Shown here: piece after piece, positions 30,809-40,028 of the stretch
Layout: the number at the start of each line of letters is the position of its first letter
How positions within the stretch are numbered: the stretch's first letter is position 1
Assembly: GCA_015231375.1 (NCBI GenBank)
Contig: JADGBT010000028.1
Location: 1-53,600 of the forward strand
Source: Magnetococcales bacterium
GTDB lineage: Bacteria; Pseudomonadota; Magnetococcia; Magnetococcales; Magnetaquicoccaceae
DNA length: 53,600 nucleotides
Direction of reading: 5' to 3'
Position numbers and translations under genes: made by a program
Notes under the pieces: generated by a model
Told to the model about the DNA's origin: nothing
Seen by the model: the letters and a program-made list of their open reading frames with translations, nothing else
The model's database searches: none

Positions 30809-31060
30809 TCAGAATTGCAGCCTGAGTTGATCCAATCGGCGATCTTCCGCTTCCTGCTGGCGGATATAGTTTCGGATCACAGCCTCATCCCGCCCTACCG
30901 TGGAGACAAAATATCCTCTTGCCCAGAAACTCTTGGACCGAACCAACCCCCAATCAGGAATTCTTCTAAATTTTTGTGTTGTTATATCGGTGAACTCCTG
31001 GCCGTCAACCGGTATACGAACGAAACCGCCTTGATGGAACAATTGATTGAAAAATAATTG
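30809..31060 (-). pseudogene. broken IS200/IS605 TnpA transposase
   Basis: The minus-strand C-terminal piece (SFWARGYFVSTVGRDEAVIR and the following IRQQEAEDRRLDQL) matches the end of HUH-type TnpA transposases. The preceding part (RLTARSS, then NLEEFLIGGWFGP) is in a different frame and contains a stop, so the gene is frameshifted. The N-terminal half with the HUH motif and catalytic tyrosine is missing. It is inactive and could only have been mobilised by another copy. Confidence 0.65.
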
Positions 31061-31404
31061 AAACACTGAAAGGAGGAAAAAATTTTCAAACGGACTGCCT
31101 GCTGACCACCCAACCCACCCGACACCTTGTCTGGTGACCATCCCGATCCAGAATTTCATACGCCCCGGTTCAGACCCGACCTCACAGCCTGCAAGCCGAT
31201 TCCGAGTGTCTCGACCGATATCCGTACTGATCCAATTTTTACTCTCGCCCGACCTCCAAAAAGGATCCCCCTTCCGATGGGGATGGGTCGGGGCAGTCCC
31301 TATCTCGCCAGCCCTTTCAGAGAGCTGTACCAAAATGTAGGATATCCTGTTTTTCCTGGCATTTTCCGTTATTGAAACTTTGCCACCCTTGGAATTGCTT
31401 GAGC
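31061..31404. other. gap between IS200 remnant and integrase gene
   Basis: Frames here are short and look like noise. A GGATATCC palindrome at 31339-31346 recurs near the far side of the integrase gene (32505-32511, one base shorter match), but the flanking bases do not align as terminal repeats. No promoter was identified with confidence. Confidence 0.3.
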
Positions 31405-32475
31405 ATGACACACCCAATCCTCTTTTTTATGTGGACCATGATGGCCCACTTTTTCAATCCAAGGCACAACGCCGAGATCCGATTCCTCAAGGCGCAGATC
31501 CGCATTCTGCAGGCACGGCTGTCCGTCCAGAGGATTCTGCCCTCCCCGGAAGAAAAGGCAGAATTGATCCGTCTGGGCGCGGAATTCGATCATCAGGTCA
31601 ACAGCTTGATCGAAATCGTCAAGCCCGCCACCTACCGCCGATGGATCAGCCTATCCAACAAAGGACAGGGGCCGAAATCGGTCGGACGTCCCCGCCTGAC
31701 AGAGGAACTGCGAGATACGGCAGTCCGCATGGCCAAAGAAAACGTTCTCTGGGGCTACCGACGCATTGCCGGGGAACTCAAAAAACTCGGGATGAATGCT
31801 GGCGCCACCTCCGTCAAGCGGATTCTGCAGGACGCCAACGTCCACCCAACGCCTGAAAAAGAAAAAAAGAAACCGCCGCTCCCCTGGTTGACCTTCATCC
31901 AGGCTCACCTGGAATCCACCGTGGCCTGCGACTTTTTCACCAAAGACGTTTTCACCCCCTTCGGCAAGATGACCGCCTATGTGCTGGTTTTCATACACCT
32001 GGGCAGCAGGCGGGTCTTTTACAGCACATCGACGTATACGCCCAACAGCGCATGGGTCACCCAGCAAGCCCGAAACGCCATCATGTGGTGCGACGACCAG
32101 AATATCAAACCCAGATTCCTGATTCGAGATGCCGATACAAAATTCTCCAGCTCATTCAATGAGGTCTGGAAATCCGAAGAGGTCAGAGTCATCCAGATTC
32201 CCCACCGGGCTCCGACTGCAAATGCCTATGCGGAGTCGTTCGGAGCCACCCTCAAAAGGGAATGCCTGGACTTCTTCGTCTGCATTGGCCGCTCCCAACT
32301 CGACTACATCCTGCGGACTTGGATCAAGCATTACAACACCGAACGACCTCATTCCGGCATCGGGATCGGAAACAACGTCCTCCAGGTTGACTTCAAGCCC
32401 CAGGAGACCGGGCCGATTCGAAGCAAGGAGGCCCTCGGAGGGCTTATCCGTTCGTACTACAGGGAGGCGGCATAG
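31405..32475 (+). CDS. DDE integrase/transposase (rve core)
   Basis: A 356-residue transposase-like protein. An N-terminal helical, basic region (about 20-85) is followed by a helix-turn-helix-like segment (about 95-145, with WGYRRIAGELKKLG). The integrase core contains D176, D242 and E277 (CDFFTKD, IRDADTKF, AYAESFGA) as the DDE triad, and the C-terminus keeps the NTERPHSGIG stretch. All catalytic residues are present, so it may be active. Terminal inverted repeats or target duplications were not found. Only 14 bases separate it from the stop of the convergent 402-residue gene. A longer upstream start at 31372 is possible. Confidence 0.8.
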   Translation: MTHPILFFMWTMMAHFFNPRHNAEIRFLKAQIRILQARLSVQRILPSPEEKAELIRLGAEFDHQVNSLIEIVKPATYRRWISLSNKGQGPKSVGRPRLTEELRDTAVRMAKENVLWGYRRIAGELKKLGMNAGATSVKRILQDANVHPTPEKEKKKPPLPWLTFIQAHLESTVACDFFTKDVFTPFGKMTAYVLVFIHLGSRRVFYSTSTYTPNSAWVTQQARNAIMWCDDQNIKPRFLIRDADTKFSSSFNEVWKSEEVRVIQIPHRAPTANAYAESFGATLKRECLDFFVCIGRSQLDYILRTWIKHYNTERPHSGIGIGNNVLQVDFKPQETGPIRSKEALGGLIRSYYREAA

Positions 32476-32489
32476 TCGAGTCGGTAGCA

Positions 32490-33698
32490 TCAGCGCAGGT
32501 ACGGAGCCAGGATATCCCGGACAAACTTGCAATCCCGATCTTTGCCCATCACCAACTCCATGATCTGCTGCCTTACCGCCTCACGTTGCCCTGTCTGCTC
32601 CGCCCCCTGAATCGCCAACCGGTACGGACTCAGCACGTCCATTCCGGTGATCTCGTATCCGTAGCCCTGGCAAAGCCAATGAAGTGATGCCATGGCAACG
32701 CCAAGGGCAAATTCAGGATCATCCCCGACGGTATCCCTGGCCGCCCGGTTCAGGGTGTGGGGATCACAGGGGCTCTTGCCAGCCAGATGAAGGGCCAGAT
32801 CCCGGAAACCCAGTTGGCGCGCCGTGGCGAACCATTTTCCCTCTTGACCAGGGGTGGATTCGATCAGATCCATCAATACCACGGCTGGATCCTTGAGGGG
32901 ATACTTCTTCACCACTGCCCGGAAGGTATTGAGGTGGGTGCTGGCCCGGTTGGTCCTCATGGCGTAACGCCGATACGCCTCATCCATCTCGCCGATGGAA
33001 AGCAGGTACTCTTCGCAATCCTGGTCGATCAGGTGCTGGTCGTTGATGTGCGCGCATTTCTCGGCAAAGGCCATGGCAGCCTCTTTGCCGCTGATTCTGC
33101 CCAGCGCCAGGAACCCAAAGCGGTGATCGTGCCAGAAGGTGCGCGGAGCCCCTTCGAGAAGGGCCAGCAACTCCTCGTACCGTTCAGCCTTGAACAAAGA
33201 GGAAAGGCAGGCGGAAACGCCATGGTAGTACCCGCCGGGTTTGCGATCCTTCCAGTGCGCGCGCACCGAATCCATGAGCCGGTCTGCCCATTCCGAGGCC
33301 TTTTCCCGGGTGCCGCAGATCTCCCCCCATACCTCGCCCAGGTCATCAAGGTAGCCATATCCGTCTTCCTGATAGGCTGCCCAGATTCGCTCCAACCACT
33401 TGCCCCGCTGTTGCTCATCGACATCGGCCTGAGCGATGAGCGGCACCATGGCAAGCATGGCATTGCGGACGGCGGTTCCCATGGCTCCGGAGGATGAATC
33501 CACCTGCTCGATGGCTGGCACCACCTTCTCCAGAAAAATAACCGCGCCATCCCCACCCAGTGCCGAATCGGTTTTGGCGACCTTCTTGATCTCAGCCACC
33601 GCCTCCTTGACCCGCTGGATGGCAGGCTGAGATCGCCAACCGAAAGCATTCCTGCGGAATCGGGGAGCGAAGGTCCATTTGTGCGCCGACAGCATCAT
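32490..33698 (-). CDS. conserved hypothetical protein of a SWIM-linked operon (402 aa)
   Basis: Unrecognised 402-residue soluble protein. It is mostly alpha-helical with a repeat-like arrangement of acidic and aromatic residues (for example RYEELLALLEG, MDEAYRRYAMR), suggesting a TPR/HEAT-like scaffold, as in the C-terminal part of the SWIM protein upstream. It has no signal peptide or membrane segment. It begins with two ATG codons seven bases after the stop of the small upstream gene. It is the last gene of the minus-strand island, so it probably works with the SWIM and small proteins. No enzymatic motif was found. Confidence 0.7.
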   Translation of the reverse strand: MMLSAHKWTFAPRFRRNAFGWRSQPAIQRVKEAVAEIKKVAKTDSALGGDGAVIFLEKVVPAIEQVDSSSGAMGTAVRNAMLAMVPLIAQADVDEQQRGKWLERIWAAYQEDGYGYLDDLGEVWGEICGTREKASEWADRLMDSVRAHWKDRKPGGYYHGVSACLSSLFKAERYEELLALLEGAPRTFWHDHRFGFLALGRISGKEAAMAFAEKCAHINDQHLIDQDCEEYLLSIGEMDEAYRRYAMRTNRASTHLNTFRAVVKKYPLKDPAVVLMDLIESTPGQEGKWFATARQLGFRDLALHLAGKSPCDPHTLNRAARDTVGDDPEFALGVAMASLHWLCQGYGYEITGMDVLSPYRLAIQGAEQTGQREAVRQQIMELVMGKDRDCKFVRDILAPYLR

Positions 33699-33705
33699 GG
33701 TGTGG

Positions 33706-33945
33706 TCATCCCAACCATCGAAGCACCTCCTCCCGGTCGCAATCGCACAGATCCCTAAAGCCCGATTTCATGGGTCGCCAGATCCGCTCAACCCGTCCAT
33801 CGGCCATGAGGGGTTCGATCAGCAACCGCGTCTCCTCCGGCCCCTGGAGCAGATGAATCGCCAAGTCAGCCAGCAGGATCTCCTTGCGACTTTCCAGAAA
33901 TGCCACAGCCTCATTGAGCGACATGATCTCCTCCACCGTCACCAC
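33706..33945 (-). CDS. small winged-helix-like protein (79 aa)
   Basis: A 79-residue protein. The segment NEAVAFLESRKEILLADLAI, followed by a turn and PLMADGRVERIWRP, reads like a short winged helix of the FeoC type. A CDCDREEVLRWLG end carries two cysteines. It starts with GTG at 33945, or the GTG three bases later, and overlaps the SWIM gene stop; no good alternative ribosome binding site decides between the two. An internal ATG at 33924 has its purine run too close. Position between the SWIM gene and the 402-residue gene implies joint expression. A DNA or protein contact role is inference. Confidence 0.55.
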   Translation of the reverse strand: MVTVEEIMSLNEAVAFLESRKEILLADLAIHLLQGPEETRLLIEPLMADGRVERIWRPMKSGFRDLCDCDREEVLRWLG

Positions 33946-35723
33946 TTCTTCCGATCCAAAAGCGCCATGAGATTCCTCTTGCGCCGGTGCTCGTTTCGCA
34001 CCTCGGCCACAATGGATGGGAAATCCTCCAGCTTGCTCATGGATCCGAGGAGCTTCTTGATCCTGGCAAGATATTCCACCGACTCCTCATAATTGCGATT
34101 GTCGGCGTGTTTCAACAGGTGGCGGATGTGTTCCCGATAGATCTGGACCGAATTGTAGGGATCCGTCTTCTCCCGCAATCCGGCCAGTTCCAGCCAGAGC
34201 GAACCGGAGCACCCACCCGCACGGGCCTCGTTCCATGCCGCGTCCATATCCTCTTCCCACAAGAACGCCTGCACGAGAATGGAGTGGTCATTCAGGGAAT
34301 CGTAGTCCCATCTGCGCCGATCGGTCTGTTGTCGCTTGGATGCGGCGAGCTGCTCCCGGATATGGGCCAGTGCCTTGTCCCGCCATGTCGGCCACGTCTT
34401 GGCCAGTTTGGCGTGGTCAGCCAGGGTCTTGTACATATCGAAGGAAAGCCGTTCCGTGAAGGCGGCCCAGGTCATGGCCATGGCCTCGTCATGGCGACCT
34501 CGCCGATGATAGGCGTAAGCAATGAATTCCCGCAGCCGGGCATCGCGACCCTTCTCCGGAAAGGCATTCCATCCGCGTTCGGCCCATTCCAGAGCGCGAT
34601 CTTCCTGTCCAGCCTTCTGGTAGATCTCGGCGATCATCAGAAAATTGTGCGGGTGGGACAAATCCTTTGACTTGACCACAACCAGCGCATCAATGTCGCC
34701 GGAAGCCTTGGCCAGGGACTCCATCATGGAGGTGATGCGCAACCGTTTGCCTTTGTAGCCGTCAGGATCCCGTTCGCCTGGCCCCAACGGCTTGATTGTG
34801 CACCACATCTCCTCAGTCCGCTTCTGATACCACGCAAGACCTCGTTCTCCCAGCACATCGGCATAGGTTTCGGCAGCGTGAAAAAAGGTGTCCCAGTCCA
34901 AACGCAGCTCCCAGGCGAAGAGCCGTTCTGCCAGGTGAACCGGTTCAGGCATGGCCTTCTGGCACGCCTTCAGATGCAACTCCTGCATCTGCTCCATCAA
35001 CATGCTCATCCCGCCGCTGGAATCATCCACATACTCCATGGCGCGTTCCATGACAGCAAAGCCGTGCTCGATTATTTCAATCACCGCCTCGGCATGGCCC
35101 TCGTGGAGCAACTCCCCGACAGAATCGACCACCTCATGGATCCCGCTGGAATAGTCGTGCATACCCCGCCAGTCGACAAAGTCATCCGAGGATGCCGCCT
35201 CTTCCAGGGCATTCTTCCAAACCGAAAGGTCCAGCTTGTCCCGACCGGTCCTGGCGGTCATGGCCAACAGACGTCGGTTGAGACGCTCATCCTCTTCGCA
35301 CTGCTCCAGAAGCATCTCCACCAGGGCCTCTTTGCTCTTGCCCATCAGGAAATCCCGGACATCCTGCTCACCGATGGTGTCGTCGGCTTTTTTTCCTGAC
35401 TCTGCCAGGGGAGTCGGTTTGTCCTTAGACAGCCAGGCCAGCCCCACGGCCACGCAATGTTTGCAGAACTGGGCATCCTCACCCAGCGGACAGGAGCACT
35501 CATGGTCCAGTTCACCATCCTCAACCCAGATCTGTACCTTGTAGAGCCTCGTGCCCTGCACCTTGCCTGTGATGACGCCGCCACTTTCCTTCAGGCTGGT
35601 GACGGCTCCGTCCTCGAAATACTCATTCCCTCGCCAGTAGTACCGGTTTCCCGCCAGCTCCAGCATGGAGTCGGTGGTCAGAATCAATTTCAGTGCGTCG
35701 GGTTGGCTCTTCTTTCGTACCAC
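33939..35723 (-). CDS. SWIM zinc-finger protein with helical-repeat tail
   Basis: A 594-residue protein. Residues 15-60 form the N-terminal strand region usual before SWIM domains. The SWIM finger uses C76, C78, C87 and H89 in the CxC...CxH order and would bind zinc and then DNA or protein. From about 110 to 590 the sequence is helical with TPR-like pairs (EIYQKAGQEDRALEWAERGW, AYAYHRRGRHDEAMAM). The GTG at 35723 follows a TAAGGGG site by six bases and lies ten bases after the preceding stop. A longer frame start at 35864 would overlap the upstream gene by 131 bases. Bacterial SWIM proteins of this size occur in small uncharacterised operons, and some accompany SNF2 helicases, which is not the case here. 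Confidence 0.8.
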   Translation of the reverse strand: MVRKKSQPDALKLILTTDSMLELAGNRYYWRGNEYFEDGAVTSLKESGGVITGKVQGTRLYKVQIWVEDGELDHECSCPLGEDAQFCKHCVAVGLAWLSKDKPTPLAESGKKADDTIGEQDVRDFLMGKSKEALVEMLLEQCEEDERLNRRLLAMTARTGRDKLDLSVWKNALEEAASSDDFVDWRGMHDYSSGIHEVVDSVGELLHEGHAEAVIEIIEHGFAVMERAMEYVDDSSGGMSMLMEQMQELHLKACQKAMPEPVHLAERLFAWELRLDWDTFFHAAETYADVLGERGLAWYQKRTEEMWCTIKPLGPGERDPDGYKGKRLRITSMMESLAKASGDIDALVVVKSKDLSHPHNFLMIAEIYQKAGQEDRALEWAERGWNAFPEKGRDARLREFIAYAYHRRGRHDEAMAMTWAAFTERLSFDMYKTLADHAKLAKTWPTWRDKALAHIREQLAASKRQQTDRRRWDYDSLNDHSILVQAFLWEEDMDAAWNEARAGGCSGSLWLELAGLREKTDPYNSVQIYREHIRHLLKHADNRNYEESVEYLARIKKLLGSMSKLEDFPSIVAEVRNEHRRKRNLMALLDRKKW

Positions 35724-35733
35724 GACAAACCCC

Positions 35734-36585
35734 TTAGCCTTGATTGGACTCAGGTGAATGCACGGTAGGGAGAATAGCCTGTTCAAAGATTTCAAGAGCC
35801 GTCCGCCCACCTGGGCGATAACCAGTGACTCCTTCCAAAGGCTCAATCGTGCCACCAACAGCAACTATCACATATTTGAAGGTCGTTTCACCCTCCTGAA
35901 CAATTCGCACGGGCAATGACTGGATAATATTGGCCGTATCTGGTCTCACTTCATTCATGAAGGTATCAAAGGAAATCCGTCTTCGATGGAGGTCAGCAAG
36001 GATAATCGGGTTGGCCAAATCTTCTGGTTTCCAGCTCCCCAGGCTCCACTCCTTGGCTAAAATGATGTTCGGAATATGATCAGGTTCTCCAGATGAGTAT
36101 GCCTGTTTTCTTGCAGTGAGATCGACTACGCCAAACGGAGGAGCGACGACCATCGCGTGCGGAGCAACAAACTCACCCACATCAAAGTTCCAAAAGTATC
36201 GTATTGAGATGCCGCTGGGCTTTGGAAAAGTGATCGTCAGAGTGGCCTTTGCCACATAGTTCCATACACCAAGGCGATCAAGTATCCTGCCTAACATTCC
36301 GGAAACATCAACGCAGGCTCCAAGCCGACCATCAGCTCGCACAGCGCTTTCCAATGCACTGGCTGCGATGGTGATTTTCTGTTCAGCTGCAGTCAGGTAG
36401 TCAAAGTCATAGGCTCTGGATTCAACGTATTCCGCGTAAAGCTCCAGGAACCGAGGATCTCTCTGCTCTTGCTTGATGAAGTTCGGGTGGTCGTAGAAGC
36501 CAGGGGTGTCAAACGGAATGCCTTTCTTCTCAAAGGCGATTTCCAAATGGCGGGCTTTCTGTCGACTTGATAAAGGCCAATTCAT
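35734..36585 (-). CDS. transglutaminase/papain-like fold protein
   Basis: A 283-residue protein without a name I can give. C91 (ACVDVSGML), H143 (APHAMVVAP) and D155 (GVVDLTARK) are spaced and embedded like the Cys-His-Asp triad of transglutaminase-like or papain-like cysteine enzymes: a cysteine at the start of a helix, a histidine on a strand and an aspartate on the next strand. This suggests a protease, peptidase or amide-transferring activity. It has no signal peptide. It lies 84 bases after hsdR and ten bases before the SWIM gene on the same strand. Its function is unknown and the triad is inferred from sequence alone. Confidence 0.55.
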   Translation of the reverse strand: MNWPLSSRQKARHLEIAFEKKGIPFDTPGFYDHPNFIKQEQRDPRFLELYAEYVESRAYDFDYLTAAEQKITIAASALESAVRADGRLGACVDVSGMLGRILDRLGVWNYVAKATLTITFPKPSGISIRYFWNFDVGEFVAPHAMVVAPPFGVVDLTARKQAYSSGEPDHIPNIILAKEWSLGSWKPEDLANPIILADLHRRRISFDTFMNEVRPDTANIIQSLPVRIVQEGETTFKYVIVAVGGTIEPLEGVTGYRPGGRTALEIFEQAILPTVHSPESNQG

Positions 36586-36669
36586 TGAAAATTCATTCCA
36601 AATAAAGGAGTCTCACGCCCTCATAAACGCCCGTCAGTAAACCGGCGAAGTTTCACCAACGCCCGGACA

Positions 36670-39567
36670 TCAGTAGTACTCCCGAATGTACCCATACGCC
36701 CGATCGAAAAGTTCCTGCTCCTTGTGGATCTTGTACTTCAGCAGGGTCTTGCGCAGGGCCTTCTGGACTTCCCGCTCGCCAGCGCTGGTGGATTGCCAGC
36801 CGGGGAAGCGGACTAAACGGACGATCTCGTCGATGTCGGCCACGATGCGTTCCACCATCTTGGGGGTATCGCCGTTCTTCACCTCGGAGAACAGGTCGGT
36901 CAGGGCGGCCTTGGCTTTGTCTTGTTCATCTTCCGGGTCAACCTGTTTTTCGGCTTCCACCACTTCGCGGGCCAACTCCAGCAATTCCTTCAGGAAGTCG
37001 ATGCTGTGAATCAGCCCCTGTGCATGGCGTTCCCGCAATTTTTCCAGGCGTTCCCCCAGAGCCACGAAGTGGGGATTGTCCTTGTGTTTGCGCAGACGGG
37101 CTATCAGTTTGATTTCGAGTTCCTTGGCCTTTTTCGGATCCTTGGCAGCCAGCAGCTCTTCAAGAACCTCCGCGTCCATCACCAGGGTGTCCAGATCATC
37201 CCGGACGGTGTCGATGTGAACATTTTCGTGGACTAACTCGATGGTCTTGGCACCCAAAGCGTGCCAGAGCAGCTTGCCATGACCGCTGGGGGGCTTGACC
37301 GACTCGTAGACCTGGGTCAGCCACTTATAATCGGTCTCGTGGGGCTTCAGGCAGGGGTCTGGCGACAAGGCCTCCCAGAGCCGGGAGAGTACCGAATAGT
37401 CCGCCGCGAAGCGGTCCCGGGTTTCGTTGTCCGGCAGGCATTCCTGGGCGGCGATGAGACCTTCGTAGCCGCCCACAGTGCGATCCACCTCCGGGAAGAA
37501 AGCCAGGCACCGCGCCACCACCACGGGCAACTCCTCCTTCAATTCGTCCAGGTTGGTGATGACCTGCTGGACCGCCTTTTCATCGAAGTCCAACGCCCGG
37601 GCCACATCATCGAAAACGCCCAGGTAGTCCACCACCAATCCATGGGTCTTGCCGGGATAAACGCGATTGGTGCGGCAGATGGCCTGGAGCAGGTTGTGGT
37701 CCTTGATGGGTTTGTCCAGGTACATGACCTGGAGAATGGGCGCGTCGAATCCGGTCAGCAGCTTGGAGGTGACGATGAGAAACTTGAGGGGATCGGCGGG
37801 GTCGCGGAAGCGGTCCAGGAGCTTCTCTTCGGCATCCTTCTCCAACCGGTGATCGGCGAAAGGGTCATCCTTGCCGCCTTTGGTGTGCATGACCACGGCA
37901 CTGGCTTCTTTCCCCACCAGGGCATCCATGGTTTGCTTATAGAGAACGCAACACTCCCGGTCGAAGGTCACCACCTGGGCCTTGAATCCGTTGAGCTCCA
38001 CCTTGTCCCTGAAATGGCGGACGATGTGGGCGACGATGGTCTCCACCCGGCTGGGAGATTTGATCAGCACCGCCATTTTGGCGGCCCGTTTGGCCAGATC
38101 ATCCCGGTCCTGCTCGGAGAGATCCCCGGTCAACTGGGCATAGGCCTCGTCCACGGCGGCCTGGTCGATGCGCAGCTTGATGTCCACCGCCTCGAAGTGA
38201 AGCGGCAAGGTGGCCTTGTCGCGAATGGAATCCTGAAAGGAGTAGCGACTGAGGTAGCCTTGGGCGTCTTCTTCCGCGCCAAAGGCCCAGAAGGTGTTGC
38301 GGTCGGCGCGGTTGATGGGGGTACCGGTCAGTCCGAACAGAAAAGCGTTGGGCAATGCCTCGCGCATGCGGCGGCCCAGGTCGCCCTCCTGGGTGCGGTG
38401 GGCCTCGTCCACCATGACGATGATATTGGCGCGACTGTTAAGCGTGCCGTCCGCCTCGCCGAACTTGTGGATGGTGGTGATGATCACCTTGCGCACATCC
38501 TGCGCCAGCAAGGTTTGCAACTCGCCGCGATTGGTCGCGCCGATCATGTTGGGTACGTCGGCGGCGTTGAAAGTGGCGGTGATCTGGGTATCCAGGTCGA
38601 TGCGATCCACCACGATCATCACCGTGGGATTGCCCAACGCCGGGTGCAGACGCAGCTTCTGGGCGGCAAAGACCATCAGCAGCGATTTGCCGCTGCCCTG
38701 GAAATGCCAGATCAGCCCTTTCTTGACCCGCCCCTGGATGACCCGTTCCACCATCAGGTTGGCGGCTTCGTATTGCTGGTAGCGACAGATGACCTTGATG
38801 CGGCGATGCTTCTTGTCGGTGGCGAAGACGGTGAAATTTTGGAGGATATCCAGAATGATCGCTGGGGTGAGCATCTGTTCCACCGTCCGCCGCACGTCGG
38901 CCAAGGTGCCTTCGTCCGGATTGGCCGGGTCGCGCCATGGTCCCCAGATCTCCACCGGCATGCGCACCGAGCCATAGCGGTAGGCTTTGCCCTCGGTAGC
39001 AAAGGAAAAGACGTTGGCCACGAACATGCCGGCAACGGTCTGTTCATAACCGTTGTGGATGTCGGATGCCCCATCCACCCAAGTCACCGCCGGGCGTACC
39101 GGGGTTTTGGCCTCGCCGATCACCAGGGGAAAACCGTTGATCAGCAGCACCACGTCGAAGCGGCGGCCTCCTTCCACTTTGGGATAGACCCACTGGCTGG
39201 TGACTACGCAGTCGTTCTTGCGCGGGTGGGTGAAATCGAGTAGTTGAATGGAGACGTGTTCGCCACGAGGGCCGAAAGGCATGGATTTTTCGCCCCGCAG
39301 CCACTCGGAGAAATGTTCGTTAGCCCGAACAAGGCCGTCGGAGTTGACCGAAAGCGGGATGGCACGCAGGCGATAGAGTACCTCATCGGCCCGGTCGGGC
39401 TGGGCGGCGATATCTGGGTTAAGGCGAATCAACGCCTCCCGAACCATGGATTCGACGAAAACATCGTTGTGGGCGCGATTCAATGCCTCGGCGGCTACGA
39501 AATGCCACCCCCGCCTGGAGAGGGTATCCAGAACCATCTGCTCGACGGTGTTTTCTTCGTTGAACAT
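36670..39567 (-). CDS. hsdR: type I restriction enzyme, R subunit
   Basis: A 965-residue restriction and translocation subunit. The nuclease domain has D138, E152 and K154 (RRFDVVLL, GEAK) of the PD-(D/E)XK site. The motor has Walker A HFQGSGKS (288-295), DEAH (387-390), the GLTGTP motif near 412-417 and a TGFDAP element in its second half. A helical C-terminal part (about 780-965) would dock on the methylase. All main motifs are intact, so the enzyme should be active. It is separated from hsdS by about 1.25 kb holding the DUF4160/DUF2442 and Fic pieces, but stays on the same strand. The start ATG at 39567 opens the conserved N-terminus. Confidence 0.95.
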   Translation of the reverse strand: MFNEENTVEQMVLDTLSRRGWHFVAAEALNRAHNDVFVESMVREALIRLNPDIAAQPDRADEVLYRLRAIPLSVNSDGLVRANEHFSEWLRGEKSMPFGPRGEHVSIQLLDFTHPRKNDCVVTSQWVYPKVEGGRRFDVVLLINGFPLVIGEAKTPVRPAVTWVDGASDIHNGYEQTVAGMFVANVFSFATEGKAYRYGSVRMPVEIWGPWRDPANPDEGTLADVRRTVEQMLTPAIILDILQNFTVFATDKKHRRIKVICRYQQYEAANLMVERVIQGRVKKGLIWHFQGSGKSLLMVFAAQKLRLHPALGNPTVMIVVDRIDLDTQITATFNAADVPNMIGATNRGELQTLLAQDVRKVIITTIHKFGEADGTLNSRANIIVMVDEAHRTQEGDLGRRMREALPNAFLFGLTGTPINRADRNTFWAFGAEEDAQGYLSRYSFQDSIRDKATLPLHFEAVDIKLRIDQAAVDEAYAQLTGDLSEQDRDDLAKRAAKMAVLIKSPSRVETIVAHIVRHFRDKVELNGFKAQVVTFDRECCVLYKQTMDALVGKEASAVVMHTKGGKDDPFADHRLEKDAEEKLLDRFRDPADPLKFLIVTSKLLTGFDAPILQVMYLDKPIKDHNLLQAICRTNRVYPGKTHGLVVDYLGVFDDVARALDFDEKAVQQVITNLDELKEELPVVVARCLAFFPEVDRTVGGYEGLIAAQECLPDNETRDRFAADYSVLSRLWEALSPDPCLKPHETDYKWLTQVYESVKPPSGHGKLLWHALGAKTIELVHENVHIDTVRDDLDTLVMDAEVLEELLAAKDPKKAKELEIKLIARLRKHKDNPHFVALGERLEKLRERHAQGLIHSIDFLKELLELAREVVEAEKQVDPEDEQDKAKAALTDLFSEVKNGDTPKMVERIVADIDEIVRLVRFPGWQSTSAGEREVQKALRKTLLKYKIHKEQELFDRAYGYIREYY

Positions 39568-39632
39568 CCCAGGCGGCTCCCTATGGACAAATCATCATAA
39601 CGGTTTCCATGTTATTTTTTTGCGGCACGAAA

Positions 39633-40028
39633 TCATAATAAGAAATTCCATATTTCTTTTTCGGCCCGGAAAATGTCCAGGTAAGGTCGGAACCGGAAGA
39701 TGCGGTTCCTTTGATAGCCGGTCATCTCTTTCAGCAATCCCAGCGTGGTCAGTCCCGCCACCAGTTGGTTGGCGGCAGGATATTGCAGCCCCAGTTCGGC
39801 GGCGACTAGGCCGACGTTGACCGCCGGACGCCGACAAAGAAATTGAATCAACCTCCGCCCGTTTTTCACCCGCCGTCCCAGGGTGACGATGCGTCCGTCG
39901 ATCTCTTGGCGCAGGGCCAACAGTTGGCGGAAGGTCTCCTTGCCTTGTTCGGTGGTCTCCTCCACGGCCTGGAGAAAGAAATGGCACCAGTGGCCGAGGT
40001 CATTGGATTTCCGCACCCGGGTCTTCAT
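39633..40028 (-). pseudogene. C-terminal remnant of a Fic family protein
   Basis: The 131-residue product (SNDLGHWCHFFLQAVEETTE..., then LGLLKEMTGYQRNRIFRFRP) matches the helical and winged-helix end of class II Fic proteins. The catalytic HxFxxGNGR core is absent. The matching N-terminal piece lies at 40533-40715. The frame begins with an ATG overlapping the DUF2442 stop (ATGA), so the remnant may still be translated as part of that operon, possibly as a DNA- or partner-binding domain. Confidence 0.7.

Noticed and set aside
30809-31417. 202-codon minus-strand frame treated as one protein
   Set aside because: Only the last 45 codons resemble a transposase; the rest is a chance joining of frames in a decayed region.
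31339-32511. GGATATCC copies as terminal repeats of the integrase element
   Set aside because: The 8-base palindrome is short and the flanking bases do not align in either orientation; the right copy lies inside the neighbouring gene.
37261-39243. 660-codon plus-strand open frame
   Set aside because: It is antisense to hsdR, which has all expected motifs.
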